In this document: in pieces, positions 1 to 7,263 of the stretch
Layout: each line of letters opens with the position of its first letter
How positions within the stretch are numbered: position 1 is the first letter of the stretch
NCBI GenBank assembly: GCA_036399695.1
Contig: DASWMP010000317.1
Location: forward strand, 1-59,878
DNA from: DASVEE01 sp036399695
GTDB taxonomy: Bacteria; Acidobacteriota; Thermoanaerobaculia; Gp7-AA8
Direction: 5' to 3'
Length of the DNA: 59,878 nucleotides
Made by a program: the position numbers and the translations under genes
The notes under the pieces: generated by a model
Database searches by the model: none
Told to the model about the DNA's origin: nothing
Seen by the model: the letters and a program-made list of their open reading frames with translations, nothing else

Positions 1-86
1 TGTCTGTCCCACATTCAGATTCCGCCGAATATCGGGCACCCGCGGGCACGCTGGCAGTTAATGTGGGACAGACACTCTTGTCTGTC
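1..86. repeat. Nested inverted repeat at window start
   Basis: A 15-base arm at 1-15 (tgtctgtcccacatt) is perfectly inverted at 60-74. A second hairpin sits at 67-86 (gacagaca, 4-base loop, tgtctgtc). No gene is visible in 1-215. The motif resembles gtggaacagaaactc near 10049. Function unknown; the element may continue upstream of the window. Confidence 0.6.
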
Positions 87-154
87 TGCGCCCGCAGGCG
101 CCGGTTTCTAGGCCATCAGAGTGTGTGCGCTCCGTTTTGAGACACCCTCCGACA

Positions 155-212
155 GCCACCGCTCTGCGACACGTGTACAAGAGCGGTGGCGTTCGCCACC
201 GCACTCCAAGAT
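155..212. repeat. Family B composite hairpin repeat, copy 1
   Basis: gccaccgctct at 155-165 is inverted at 180-190, separated by a segment containing acacgtgtaca. A second inversion follows (gcggtggc/gccaccgc), ending in actccaagat. The same modules recur at 14095, 32934 and 50943. The copy lies 3' of the esterase gene on the minus strand and could act as its transcript end, but there is no T-tract. Confidence 0.7.
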
Positions 213-215
213 GGC

Positions 216-1430
216 TCAGCGCCAGAAGGGGAAGTGCCTGAGCTGGGACGGCGTCGAGCGGCGCACGTAGAGCACAGCATCGAACTTCCGAGGCAGGTCC
301 TCGACCACATCCCAGGTCGGTTTCGCCGGATCGGGAGCGTTCCAGGCGCCGACCCGGATGCGGTGCTCGCTCGTGAGCCACGGGGGCAGCACGCCGCGGA
401 GCGGGATGATGATCCGGTCGAGCCCCGCTTCCTCGAACAGCAAGGCGTAGTCGGCGGGTGAGGGGGCGGTCATCGTGTGCTCACGCAGGAAGGCGGTCTG
501 CGTCGCGTCGTACTCGTAAGCCCAGAACGTTCCCTCGAGCGCCACGCTGCCGATGGCGAAATACTCCTCGCCCAGCGCCTCGGCGAGGATCGCTCCGGCG
601 CTGCGGACCTCCGTCGGGTTGAAAACGGCGTAGGGGATGCGCCCCACGTGCTCGTTGTGGCCGAGGAAGAGCGTCTTGCCACGGGCGGCATGCCAGAGCA
701 CGTTCTCCCCCTGGGCCGAGTCGCGGGAGGCGAAGCGCGTCGCCAGCGCTTCTTCTCCCTGCTCGACGACGCGGGCGGCGTGCAGCGCTTCGTCGTATCC
801 CTCACGCCCGGCGTGCGGCGCGAGCAGTTCATAGACCGACGCGATCGACGTCCGGCAGCGATTGGTGCGGGAGTAATTCGGGACGCGCAGACAGGCGTAA
901 CGCGAATCGGCTTCCGGCAGGAACGCCACGACGCGCTCGATGGCCGAGAGCGGATGGGTCGAGTCGACGCCGGCGAAACGGACGGGGGGCGTCAGCCCCG
1001 CCGCGTTTTGCGCCCGCGCCCAGAGGACGACGTCGAGGAACTCCCGCGTGTCCCAGAACCAGTAGTCGCCGCTGCGCAGCAACTCGGCGGGGTTGCCGGT
1101 CCCGGTGCGGACGTAGTCATCGAGGCGAGCGATCTCGCCGTAAGGCGCTTCGAGGGCGATGGTACGGAAGCCCTGCTCCGCGAGGACCGGGATCAGCCGC
1201 TGCTTCGAGGCGAACAGCTCGTGCGTGCCGTGCGTGACGTCGCCGAGGGCGACGACGCGGGCATTGCCGATCATCGGCAGAAGGGGAGTGAGGGCATGGT
1301 CCAGCCGGACCGCCCGCTCGCGAATCCAGCCCGCGGGCGTCGCGTTCGAGCCCGAGCGAACGCCTCGGACACGGGCGCCGGCAGAGGGGAGCACCAGGAG
1401 CACCAGGAGCAGGGGAACGAGACGCCGCAT
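216..1430 (-). CDS. Erythromycin esterase family protein, secreted
   Basis: A 404-residue protein of the erythromycin esterase/succinoglycan biosynthesis (EreA/ChaN-like) family, whose members hydrolyse lactone or ester bonds. I chose the ATG at 1430 because it begins a good signal peptide (MRRLVPLLLVLLVLPSAGA); the frame stays open upstream without a better start. Family landmarks are the GDVTHGTHE segment near residue 60, LEAPYGE soon after, and GHNEHVGR near the middle, which supply the conserved His and Glu residues. The gene is divergent from the membrane protein at 1479. Natural substrate is unknown. Macrolide resistance should not be assumed, because many environmental homologues lack it. 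Confidence 0.8.
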   Translation of the reverse strand: MRRLVPLLLVLLVLPSAGARVRGVRSGSNATPAGWIRERAVRLDHALTPLLPMIGNARVVALGDVTHGTHELFASKQRLIPVLAEQGFRTIALEAPYGEIARLDDYVRTGTGNPAELLRSGDYWFWDTREFLDVVLWARAQNAAGLTPPVRFAGVDSTHPLSAIERVVAFLPEADSRYACLRVPNYSRTNRCRTSIASVYELLAPHAGREGYDEALHAARVVEQGEEALATRFASRDSAQGENVLWHAARGKTLFLGHNEHVGRIPYAVFNPTEVRSAGAILAEALGEEYFAIGSVALEGTFWAYEYDATQTAFLREHTMTAPSPADYALLFEEAGLDRIIIPLRGVLPPWLTSEHRIRVGAWNAPDPAKPTWDVVEDLPRKFDAVLYVRRSTPSQLRHFPFWR

Positions 1431-1463
1431 GCGTATCGGAGCAGAACAGCGGCCGGAATTGCG

Positions 1464-1469
1464 TAAAAT
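1464..1469 (+). promoter_or_regulatory. -10 box TAAAAT, near-leaderless start
   Basis: TAAAAT lies 9 bases before the ATG at 1479 with no Shine-Dalgarno sequence between them. Transcription would start within about 3 bases of the start codon. Confidence 0.5.
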
Positions 1470-1478
1470 CCCCCGCGC

Positions 1479-2261
1479 ATGACCTTCGCGACCGTTCTGA
1501 TTCTCTCGCTGGCCGTGGCCGCCTTCTGGTTCGGCACCCGCTGGGTAGCGCGATCGCCGCATTTTTCGTACGAGCCGGCCGCGCAATCGCTCGGCGTGCT
1601 GATCGTTGGCGTCGTCTGTGTCCTGGCGGCCGGCATTCTCCTGAGCGTGGTGAACGGCAAGGGTAAGGGCGATGATGAGGATGAAGAGGTCGTGCAGGCG
1701 AGCGCGACCGACACGGCGGAGAAACGAAGCGCCAAGCTCGAGGAGCTGAATCGGGATTACCGCCAGCGGCTCAACAGATTGTCGAACGAAGTGACGTCAC
1801 TCGAGTCCGAGCTCACGTCGATGGAGACCGGGTCGAACAGCGATGTCGGCAGCGACCAGATCCAGCTCGAAGCGAGCGCACGGCAGCTCGCCTCGAACGT
1901 TGCCAACATCACCCCGGACAACCCCCGGTTCGCTGAATACCAGGCCGCCGCCTCGACGCTGGCGACGACGAACAGCAATCTCCGCTACAAGCTCGACCGC
2001 ATCGAGGCGGACCGAGGCAAGCTCCAGCGCCGCATCGAAAAGGCGAACCAGGAAGCGCGCGAGCTCGTCGCGGAGATGCCGGAAGCGCGGTCCATCATGG
2101 GGCGCCTCAACAGCCTCAAACTGCGAGGCGACGAAATGGCCAAAGCGACTAAAGAGGCCGCCGACCGCCGCCGCTCGATCGACAACTCGATCACGAACAT
2201 CATGCGCGCCCTGGAGAACAACGCCCCGACGTCGACGGCGGCAAGGTCGCCGTTTTCTTAG
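1479..2261 (+). CDS. Membrane-anchored coiled-coil protein, unknown function
   Basis: A 260-residue protein I cannot assign to a named family. Residues 1-20 form one hydrophobic segment (starting MTFATVLILSLAVAAFWF) and about 38-58 a second (LGVLIVGVVCVLAAGILLSVV). An acidic stretch DDEDEE follows, then about 150 residues rich in Leu, Glu, Arg and Gln in heptad spacing (around EELNRDYRQRLNRL), which should form a long coiled coil. It probably holds a cytoplasmic or periplasmic rod at the inner membrane. It is divergent from the esterase gene and is followed directly by a family A palindrome. The start is supported by a -10 box just upstream. Confidence 0.65.
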   Translation: MTFATVLILSLAVAAFWFGTRWVARSPHFSYEPAAQSLGVLIVGVVCVLAAGILLSVVNGKGKGDDEDEEVVQASATDTAEKRSAKLEELNRDYRQRLNRLSNEVTSLESELTSMETGSNSDVGSDQIQLEASARQLASNVANITPDNPRFAEYQAAASTLATTNSNLRYKLDRIEADRGKLQRRIEKANQEARELVAEMPEARSIMGRLNSLKLRGDEMAKATKEAADRRRSIDNSITNIMRALENNAPTSTAARSPFS

Positions 2262-2264
2262 AGG

Positions 2265-2350
2265 CGGTTGTTAGTTGTTGGTTTTTGGTTCGTGATTGGC
2301 GAGCCGTTGGCTTACTGACAACCAAAAACCAACAACCAAAAACCCGACAA
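2265..2350. repeat. Family A heptad-arm palindrome, copy 1
   Basis: Left arm gttgttagttgttggttttt and right arm aaccaaaaaccaacaacc are inverted copies built from 7-base units of the type ggttgtt/ggttttt, around a 29-base centre. It sits between two convergent genes (1479-2261 and 2367-2825). Confidence 0.8.
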
Positions 2351-2366
2351 CAGCGCGCGCAGCGCG

Positions 2367-2825
2367 CTACCACCGGTGATACGCCGGATGCCCTTCCTTG
2401 ACGGCCACGAACGTGCCGCGGCAGGTCGCCGTGACTTTGCCGTTGGCTTCGAGTGTGGCTTCGACCGTGGCGCGGTCGGCGGATGACTCGACGACGTGCG
2501 CGCGGAGCTGGAGCTTGGCGTCGATGGGGGTGGGGCGTTTCAGGTGGACGTGAAAGTCGGCGGTGACGGTGCAGGGGGGCTCGGTGGCGCCGCTCTGCCT
2601 CATCAGGTGAATGGCGGCGGTCCAGTTGCTGTGGCAATCGAGCAGGGCGCCGCAGATGCCGCCATTGAGGATGCCGTCGAAGGCGACGTGGTGCGGCTCG
2701 GCGTGCCACTCGCAGACGAGCTCTTCTCCCGCGTCGATGCTGCGGATGCGCAGCCCCTTCTCGTTGGCGGGGCCGCAGCCGAAGCAACGGTTGTTCGGAG
2801 CGTAGGTTTCCTGTACGGATTTCAT
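2367..2825 (-). CDS. PaaI-family hotdog thioesterase
   Basis: A 152-residue hotdog-fold protein of the PaaI/YiiD-type acyl-CoA thioesterase group, which hydrolyses acyl-CoA thioesters in the cytoplasm. The core motif FDGILNGGICGALLDCHSNW corresponds to the family pattern HxGxxxGGxxxxLxD, with Asp in place of the first His. The N-terminus carries a CFGCG element typical of one PaaI subgroup. Length fits the family. A GTG one codon earlier (2828) is an alternative start; the ATG at 2825 has a TAGGAT box 8 bases upstream. It shares a 34-base divergent promoter region with the CPBP gene. Substrate unknown. Confidence 0.8.
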   Translation of the reverse strand: MKSVQETYAPNNRCFGCGPANEKGLRIRSIDAGEELVCEWHAEPHHVAFDGILNGGICGALLDCHSNWTAAIHLMRQSGATEPPCTVTADFHVHLKRPTPIDAKLQLRAHVVESSADRATVEATLEANGKVTATCRGTFVAVKEGHPAYHRW

Positions 2826-2833
2826 CACAGCGC

Positions 2834-2856
2834 ATCCTAACGCGCCGTGCTAACGT
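2834..2856. promoter_or_regulatory. Divergent -10 boxes
   Basis: On the minus strand TAGGAT (2839-2834) precedes the thioesterase start. On the plus strand TAACGT (2851-2856) lies exactly 6 bases before the GTG at 2863. Neither gene has a Shine-Dalgarno sequence, so both transcripts are predicted leaderless or nearly so. Confidence 0.5.
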
Positions 2857-2862
2857 TCGCTC

Positions 2863-3510
2863 GTGCGCGAGCGTCTGGCTGCTCTGTCGCCGGCGATCGA
2901 GATCCTGCTCGTCAACGGCGTCTGTTTCGCGATCCCGATCGCTACCTCGATCTATGCCATCGCCACGCACAAGCGGGTCTTCGAGTTTTCGAACGGCGAG
3001 GCCTTCTCGATGGTCGTCATCGAGCTCCTCTCCCTCAGCGTGGCGGGCTCTATCCTCGCCGCGCGCGGCTGGCGCATCGCCGACATGCACATCCTGCCGA
3101 CGCTGCCGATGACGCTCGGGGGTATCGCCATCACGATGGCCTATCTCTTCGGCCTCGGCATCCTCGGCGCGCTTTTCCAGAGCGCCGGCATCCCGCTGGA
3201 AGTCGTGAAGTTCGAGGTCACGGCGTCGATCGCCGCCATCATCATCGTCTCGCTGGTGAATGCCGTCTTCGAGGAGTCGATCCTCACCGGCTACAACCTG
3301 CGCGCGATGGCCACGGAAGGGGCGGCCTTCGCGATCTCGGTCAGCACCTTCATCCGCTTCCTGTACCACATGTATCAGGGACCGTTCGCCGCGAGCGCGA
3401 TGCTCCTGCTGGGCGTGCTCGCCGGCGCCGTCTACTGGCGCTGGCGCCGGCTCTGGCCCATCGTCTTCGCCCACGCCACGCTCGACGTGGTCGGCCTCAC
3501 TCAGGCCTGA
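2863..3510 (+). CDS. CPBP family intramembrane metalloprotease
   Basis: A 215-residue integral membrane protein with about six hydrophobic helices, of the CPBP/Abi (Rce1-like CAAX protease) family. Motif 1 is EESILTG near residue 139, where the family usually has EExxxR. Motif 2 is FLYHMYQG (His near 171) and motif 3 is HATLD near residue 207. All metal-coordinating or catalytic Glu/His positions are present; the Arg-to-Thr change is a variant. GTG start at 2863, chosen because the frame has no better upstream codon and a -10 box lies 6 bases before it. Its 3' end overlaps that of acpH by 14 bases. Substrate unknown. Confidence 0.75.
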   Translation: MRERLAALSPAIEILLVNGVCFAIPIATSIYAIATHKRVFEFSNGEAFSMVVIELLSLSVAGSILAARGWRIADMHILPTLPMTLGGIAITMAYLFGLGILGALFQSAGIPLEVVKFEVTASIAAIIIVSLVNAVFEESILTGYNLRAMATEGAAFAISVSTFIRFLYHMYQGPFAASAMLLLGVLAGAVYWRWRRLWPIVFAHATLDVVGLTQA

Positions 3511-4078
3511 AGCCCTGCGCGTGCGCCACGACTTCGGGGAAGAAGTCGCGGAAGTGCCGCTCGAGCTCCTCCCGCGAGTCGACGAGATGGCGCGCCGCCG
3601 TGTCGAGCCGCACCGGACGCGGGATGCGATGCGAGATGCCGTACAGCGCCTGACGGATGCCACCCACCTCGCGGTACGCCGGCAGCCATCCCTCGTCACG
3701 CATCCGCGGATAGACCCACCGCAGGTTGCCCGGCAGCTCGTCCACGTGCCGGTCGAGCGTGGCGTACGTGCGTGACAGAAACGCCTCCAGCGATTCGCCC
3801 GCGTACTCCTCGAAGTGCCGGGCCAGGAAGTAATCGCAGAACACGTCCGAGATGATCCGTGCGTAGTGCCCATGCTCCGGCACCAGCACCCGCCGCAGCC
3901 CTGCCACCGACGGATGTGAATCGGTGAACGCATCGATACTCCGATGCTGCCGGATCCCCGCCCGAATCCCCTCCGTGAACCGCTCCCGGAGCGGCCCCTT
4001 GACGAAGTCCCCCGCCAGATTGCCGACGAGCGACTCGTCGCCAGGCGAAGCGAGGAAGAGGTGGGCGAGGTGGTTCAT
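3497..4078 (-). CDS. acpH: Acyl carrier protein phosphodiesterase
   Basis: 193 residues, the same length as Escherichia coli AcpH, which removes 4'-phosphopantetheine from holo-ACP in the cytoplasm. The start is MNHLAHLFLA, with conserved GNLAGDFVKG near residue 20, RQHRSIDAFTDSHP near 45, DVFCDYFLARH near 80 and a C-terminal RDFFPE. The His and Asp residues of the HD-like metal site are in these segments. The frame runs 60 codons further upstream, but those codons are the family A palindrome, so the ATG at 4078 is preferred. Convergent with the CPBP gene. Confidence 0.88.
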   Translation of the reverse strand: MNHLAHLFLASPGDESLVGNLAGDFVKGPLRERFTEGIRAGIRQHRSIDAFTDSHPSVAGLRRVLVPEHGHYARIISDVFCDYFLARHFEEYAGESLEAFLSRTYATLDRHVDELPGNLRWVYPRMRDEGWLPAYREVGGIRQALYGISHRIPRPVRLDTAARHLVDSREELERHFRDFFPEVVAHAQGFRPE

Positions 4079-4088
4079 TTTTGACGGC

Positions 4089-4194
4089 GAGGTGTTTTTG
4101 GTTGTTGGTTTTTGGTTGTTGGTTACGCGGCACGTCACGGTAGCCGCGTTGTTACCAAAAACCAAAAACCAACAACCAAAAACTGCTTCACCTC
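4089..4194. repeat. Family A heptad-arm palindrome, copy 2
   Basis: The left arm at 4089-4124 has four units alternating ggttgtt and ggttttt. The right arm at 4151-4194 has the complement, closing with the pair aggtg/cacct. It lies between acpH and the subtilase, directly 5' of both. Confidence 0.8.
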
Positions 4195-4285
4195 GTCCGA
4201 ATAAATTTTCTTGCCTTCCACCTGTGTTTGCCGCAGAGTTAGGCAACGTCTCGTCCAAAGACGTCCAAGAAAATCAGGAGACCCA

Positions 4286-5527
4286 GTGCGCCGAATCTTC
4301 TTTCGATTCGCCGTCGTTTGGCTGTTGTGCATTCCGCCGCTTGCCGCCGAGGTTGTTTCAACCCGGTGTGGTGAGACGGAGGTCCCGCTCGACGCGTTCA
4401 CGTCCGCCGCGAAGCTGACCGGCTGCGGTGACGACTTTCCTGACGATCTTCTCTGGCACCTCGACCGTATCGACCAGGTGGACGCCGCCCTCGACGGCAG
4501 CTTCGACCGGACGAACCGCGGCGCCGGCTCCGTCGTGTACGTGATGGATACAGGCGTCCTTGCCGGTCACGACGAATTCGCGGACGAGAAGGGGAGCCGG
4601 GTCATCGCCGGCTTCGACGAAGCCTCCGTCCGTATCGGCGCCTCCCGCTGCGACAGCGGCAACAAGGCGCTCGCTCCCTGCTACGACGATTTCGGCGAGC
4701 TGGTGGCGGCTTCGCACGGCACAGGAGTCGCGTCGGTCGTGGCCGGCCGTCACGTCGGCGTCGCGCCCGAGGCGTTCGTCGTCAGCATCCGCGTGATGAA
4801 CGAGCGGGGCCTGGCCACGACGCGCACGTACCTCGACGGTCTCGACGCCATCGTCCGCCACGCCCACTCCGCCGGCGCACCGCCGTTCCGCACCGCCGTC
4901 GTGAACATCAGCGGCTGGGTGCTGGAGCGTCTCTCCGCGCAGAGCAGCGACGGGCTGCCGGTCGTGCCGTATGCCTCGGTGGCGAAGAAAATCCGCGAGA
5001 TGATCGGCGGGGTCGACGCGCAGGGACGTCCGGACGTGAACGGCCGCCGTTTTCTGTTCGTCGTCGCCGGCAACAACATCGATGGTGGCTGCGGCGAAGC
5101 CGGATTCGTCGACCGCTTTCCGGCGACGCTCGGCCGGGAGACCATGGGGCTGATCACCGTCGGCGGTATGACCGCGGACAACCAGCCCTGGGCCGGCACC
5201 TGCCGTGGTGGCGTCGAAGTGCTGGCGCCGGCGCAGGGCATCTTCAGCGCAACCATCACGGCGAGCGATCACTACCGCGGGCGTCGTCCGAATCTCCGCA
5301 ACGGAACGTCGTTCGCCGCTCCGGTGATCGCCGGGATCGCGGCGCGCCTGCTGGCGGATCGCCCCGACCTGACGCCGCAGCAGCTCGAGTCGTGGATCGT
5401 GGCCACGCCGTCGCGCACGCTCGATCCCAGCGCCTATTTCGCGCAGGGGAAGGTGGCGTACGTTCGGTCCGTCGCGCCGGCGCAGAGCGTGGCTTCGCAG
5501 ACCGAGCGCGGCTCCGCGTTGCACTGA
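4286..5527 (+). CDS. S8 family serine peptidase (subtilase), secreted
   Basis: A 413-residue subtilisin-type endopeptidase. GTG at 4286 is preceded by aggag at 4276-4280 (5-base spacing) and starts a signal peptide (VRRIFFRFAVVWLLCIPPLA). The catalytic triad is complete: Asp near 88 in VYVMDTGV, His near 144 in SHGTGVASV, Ser near 342 in NGTSFAAP. The oxyanion Asn is in VVAGNN near 263. Six Cys residues suggest disulfides. There is little room for an inhibitor prodomain (about 60 residues before the catalytic domain). Likely exported and involved in extracellular protein breakdown. Stands alone between two repeats. Confidence 0.9.
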   Translation: MRRIFFRFAVVWLLCIPPLAAEVVSTRCGETEVPLDAFTSAAKLTGCGDDFPDDLLWHLDRIDQVDAALDGSFDRTNRGAGSVVYVMDTGVLAGHDEFADEKGSRVIAGFDEASVRIGASRCDSGNKALAPCYDDFGELVAASHGTGVASVVAGRHVGVAPEAFVVSIRVMNERGLATTRTYLDGLDAIVRHAHSAGAPPFRTAVVNISGWVLERLSAQSSDGLPVVPYASVAKKIREMIGGVDAQGRPDVNGRRFLFVVAGNNIDGGCGEAGFVDRFPATLGRETMGLITVGGMTADNQPWAGTCRGGVEVLAPAQGIFSATITASDHYRGRRPNLRNGTSFAAPVIAGIAARLLADRPDLTPQQLESWIVATPSRTLDPSAYFAQGKVAYVRSVAPAQSVASQTERGSALH

Positions 5528-5528
5528 T

Positions 5529-5555
5529 GGAGCGCCGGCATCTTGCCGGCGCTCC
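5529..5555. repeat. Perfect 12-bp hairpin between convergent genes
   Basis: ggagcgccggca at 5529-5540, loop tct, then tgccggcgctcc at 5544-5555. It overlaps the last base of the stop region of the subtilase and lies 11 bases from the NmrA stop. No T-tract follows on either strand, so it is not a canonical intrinsic terminator, though it could still stop or protect transcripts. Confidence 0.6.
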
Positions 5556-5566
5556 AACGCCTTTAC

Positions 5567-6466
5567 TTACACCCCGAGCGTCTTGCGCAGGCCGGCGGCG
5601 TTCTGCGCCATCCAGGTATCGAAGCTCTGCAACTCGGGCGTGATGGCGCGCCAGTGCTCGACGTCCTGCTTGCGGCTGGGGATGTGCGCGCGGTAGTACT
5701 CGAACATGTCCGCCAGATCCTCCGCGCCGGGGAAGCCGAGCGCGGCGAAGACTTCGCGCGGGACGTGGGTGTAGCTGATCTTCGCGCCCGTGTGCTCGCT
5801 CATCACGGCGGCGTAGCCGGAGGCGGGGAGCTCATCGCCGGCGAGCTTCACGACCTTGCCGAGGTACTGTTCCGGCTCTTCGAAGATCCGGGCGACGGCG
5901 AGGCCGACGTCTGCCACCGAGATCGCCGCCAGCGGGGTATCGCCCTGAGGGAAGCCGAACTGGAACGAGCCGTCCCCCGTCGGCCGCGGCGGGAAGAAGG
6001 CCAGGAAGTTCTCGTAGTAGAACGGGACGTGGACGAAGGTCGCGGGGATGCCGAGGCTCTTCGCGTACTCCTCGTGCTCCGCTTTGATGTCGAAGTGCGG
6101 GCTCTTGAGCGCGCCGTTCGTCTCCTTCTCGATCGGCGGCAACGTGCTGAGGACGAGGTGCTCGACGTCCGACCCGGCGACCGCGTTGACGAGGTTCCGG
6201 CCATGCTCGGCTTCGGCGGCGAAATGCTCCCAGAAATTCGTGACGCCGAAGACGCCGTAGACGCCCTCGAGGGCCGCACGGATGCTGGCGCGGTCGTCGA
6301 GATTTCCTTCGACCACTTCCACTCCGAGGATGCGCAGCTCTTCCGCGGCGGGGGAGTTGGCGTTGCGGGTAAAGGCGCGGACGGCAAAGCGGCCGCGCGC
6401 GAGGAGGTGGCGGGCGACGCTTCCGCCCTGACCACCAGTGGCACCAAAGACGAGGATCTTTTTCAC
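5567..6466 (-). CDS. NmrA/HSCARG-type NAD(P)-binding protein
   Basis: A 299-residue atypical short-chain dehydrogenase. The Rossmann dinucleotide motif is at the N-terminus (MKKILVFGATGGQGGSVAR). No YxxxK catalytic pair is apparent, as expected for NmrA/HSCARG proteins, which bind NAD(P) as redox sensors or act on small substrates. GTG start at 6466 with ggagag 5 bases upstream. The start lies 1 base past the stop of the cytochrome gene, so the two are co-transcribed and probably translationally coupled. Role unknown; the operon suggests a redox task. Confidence 0.8.
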   Translation of the reverse strand: MKKILVFGATGGQGGSVARHLLARGRFAVRAFTRNANSPAAEELRILGVEVVEGNLDDRASIRAALEGVYGVFGVTNFWEHFAAEAEHGRNLVNAVAGSDVEHLVLSTLPPIEKETNGALKSPHFDIKAEHEEYAKSLGIPATFVHVPFYYENFLAFFPPRPTGDGSFQFGFPQGDTPLAAISVADVGLAVARIFEEPEQYLGKVVKLAGDELPASGYAAVMSEHTGAKISYTHVPREVFAALGFPGAEDLADMFEYYRAHIPSRKQDVEHWRAITPELQSFDTWMAQNAAGLRKTLGV

Positions 6467-6467
6467 G

Positions 6468-7058
6468 TTAGCTCTCCTTCTGAGCAGTAGCAGGGGGCAG
6501 TGGAGCAGGAACCTGATTGTTGACCGGCTCGAGAGTTCGCAGATAGGTGTAAACGGCGCGCAGATCGTCGTCGGACATCTCGCGGTAATTGAACCACGGC
6601 ATCGGCGGGAGCAGTGGACGGGCGACGCCCCAGTGACGGCCGTTGCGGATCGTGTTCTTGAAGATGTCGAACGTCCAGATGCCGATGCCGGTGTGCGTGT
6701 CCGGCGTGAGGTTCGCGGCGAAGCTGACGCCCCACGGTCCGGAGAAGGCGGTGTTCGTCGGCGCCCCAGCCCAGCCCCAGCGGTCGGAGTTGAGCTTCGC
6801 CGGCTGGGTAATCGGGAACTGTTGCGGGTGACCGGAGAGCGTGCGCGTCAGGTCGGGACCCGGTTTGCCGTCGGGCTGGATGATCCAGGGAGTGTGACAG
6901 TCATTACAGCCGCCGATCGTGACGAGATACTGCCCCCGCTTCGCGAGCTCCGCCTGCGACGGCCGGGCCGGCGTGGCGACTGGTTTCGGTTTCGAGCCAT
7001 AGGCGGCGGCGATCACCAGGGTGAGGGCGGCCAACAGGTAAGGTGCGATCCGTTTCAT
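6468..7058 (-). CDS. Secreted monohaem c-type cytochrome
   Basis: A 196-residue protein with a signal peptide or anchor (MKRIAPYLLAALTLVIAAAY) and one haem-binding site CNDCH near residue 50. C-terminal Met residues near PPMPWFNYREMSD can supply the axial ligand. The C-terminal segment ending in AVYTYLRTLEPV is typical of cytochromes paired with periplasmic dehydrogenases. ATG at 7058 is preceded by ggagg (GGAGGAAATG then ATG), so the second ATG is preferred. First gene of a pair with the NmrA protein; the large ATPase regulator lies upstream on the same strand. Confidence 0.8.
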   Translation of the reverse strand: MKRIAPYLLAALTLVIAAAYGSKPKPVATPARPSQAELAKRGQYLVTIGGCNDCHTPWIIQPDGKPGPDLTRTLSGHPQQFPITQPAKLNSDRWGWAGAPTNTAFSGPWGVSFAANLTPDTHTGIGIWTFDIFKNTIRNGRHWGVARPLLPPMPWFNYREMSDDDLRAVYTYLRTLEPVNNQVPAPLPPATAQKES

Positions 7059-7161
7059 CATTTCCTCCGTGAATGCGAGCAATGTAGGAGGAGGCGCTTA
7101 CGGCCCGCTTACGGGGGCGATTACACGCGCGGCGTTAGGCGATTTGTAACAGGTGGAGCGC

Positions 7162-7263
7162 GGGGATTGAGGATTGAGAATTGAGGATTGAGGATGATTG
7201 AGGATTGCTCCGCTGCCAACGGCGGAGCAATCCTCAATCCTCAATCCTCAATCCTCAATCCCC
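7162..7263. repeat. Family E heptad-arm palindrome
   Basis: The arms are tandem units of gaggatt (left) and aatcctc (right, five in a row) with core gctccgc-tgccaac-ggcggagc. The stop codon and last residues (GIED) of the regulator gene are encoded by the right arm. It fills the gap between the regulator and the cytochrome gene. Confidence 0.85.

Noticed and set aside
216..1430. Macrolide resistance gene
   Set aside because: It belongs to the erythromycin esterase superfamily, but the motifs alone do not show activity on macrolides.
477..1466. A 329-codon plus-strand frame opposite the esterase gene
   Set aside because: The minus strand has family motifs and a signal peptide; the plus frame is Arg/Glu/Gly-rich shadow.
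3497..4258. A longer AcpH protein starting at 4258
   Set aside because: The extra 60 residues translate the family A palindrome (repeat-coded Phe/Leu/Val/Gly and Asn/Lys/Thr runs).
5529..5555. Intrinsic terminator for both convergent genes
   Set aside because: The stem is perfect but no T-run follows on either strand, so it is listed as a hairpin repeat only.
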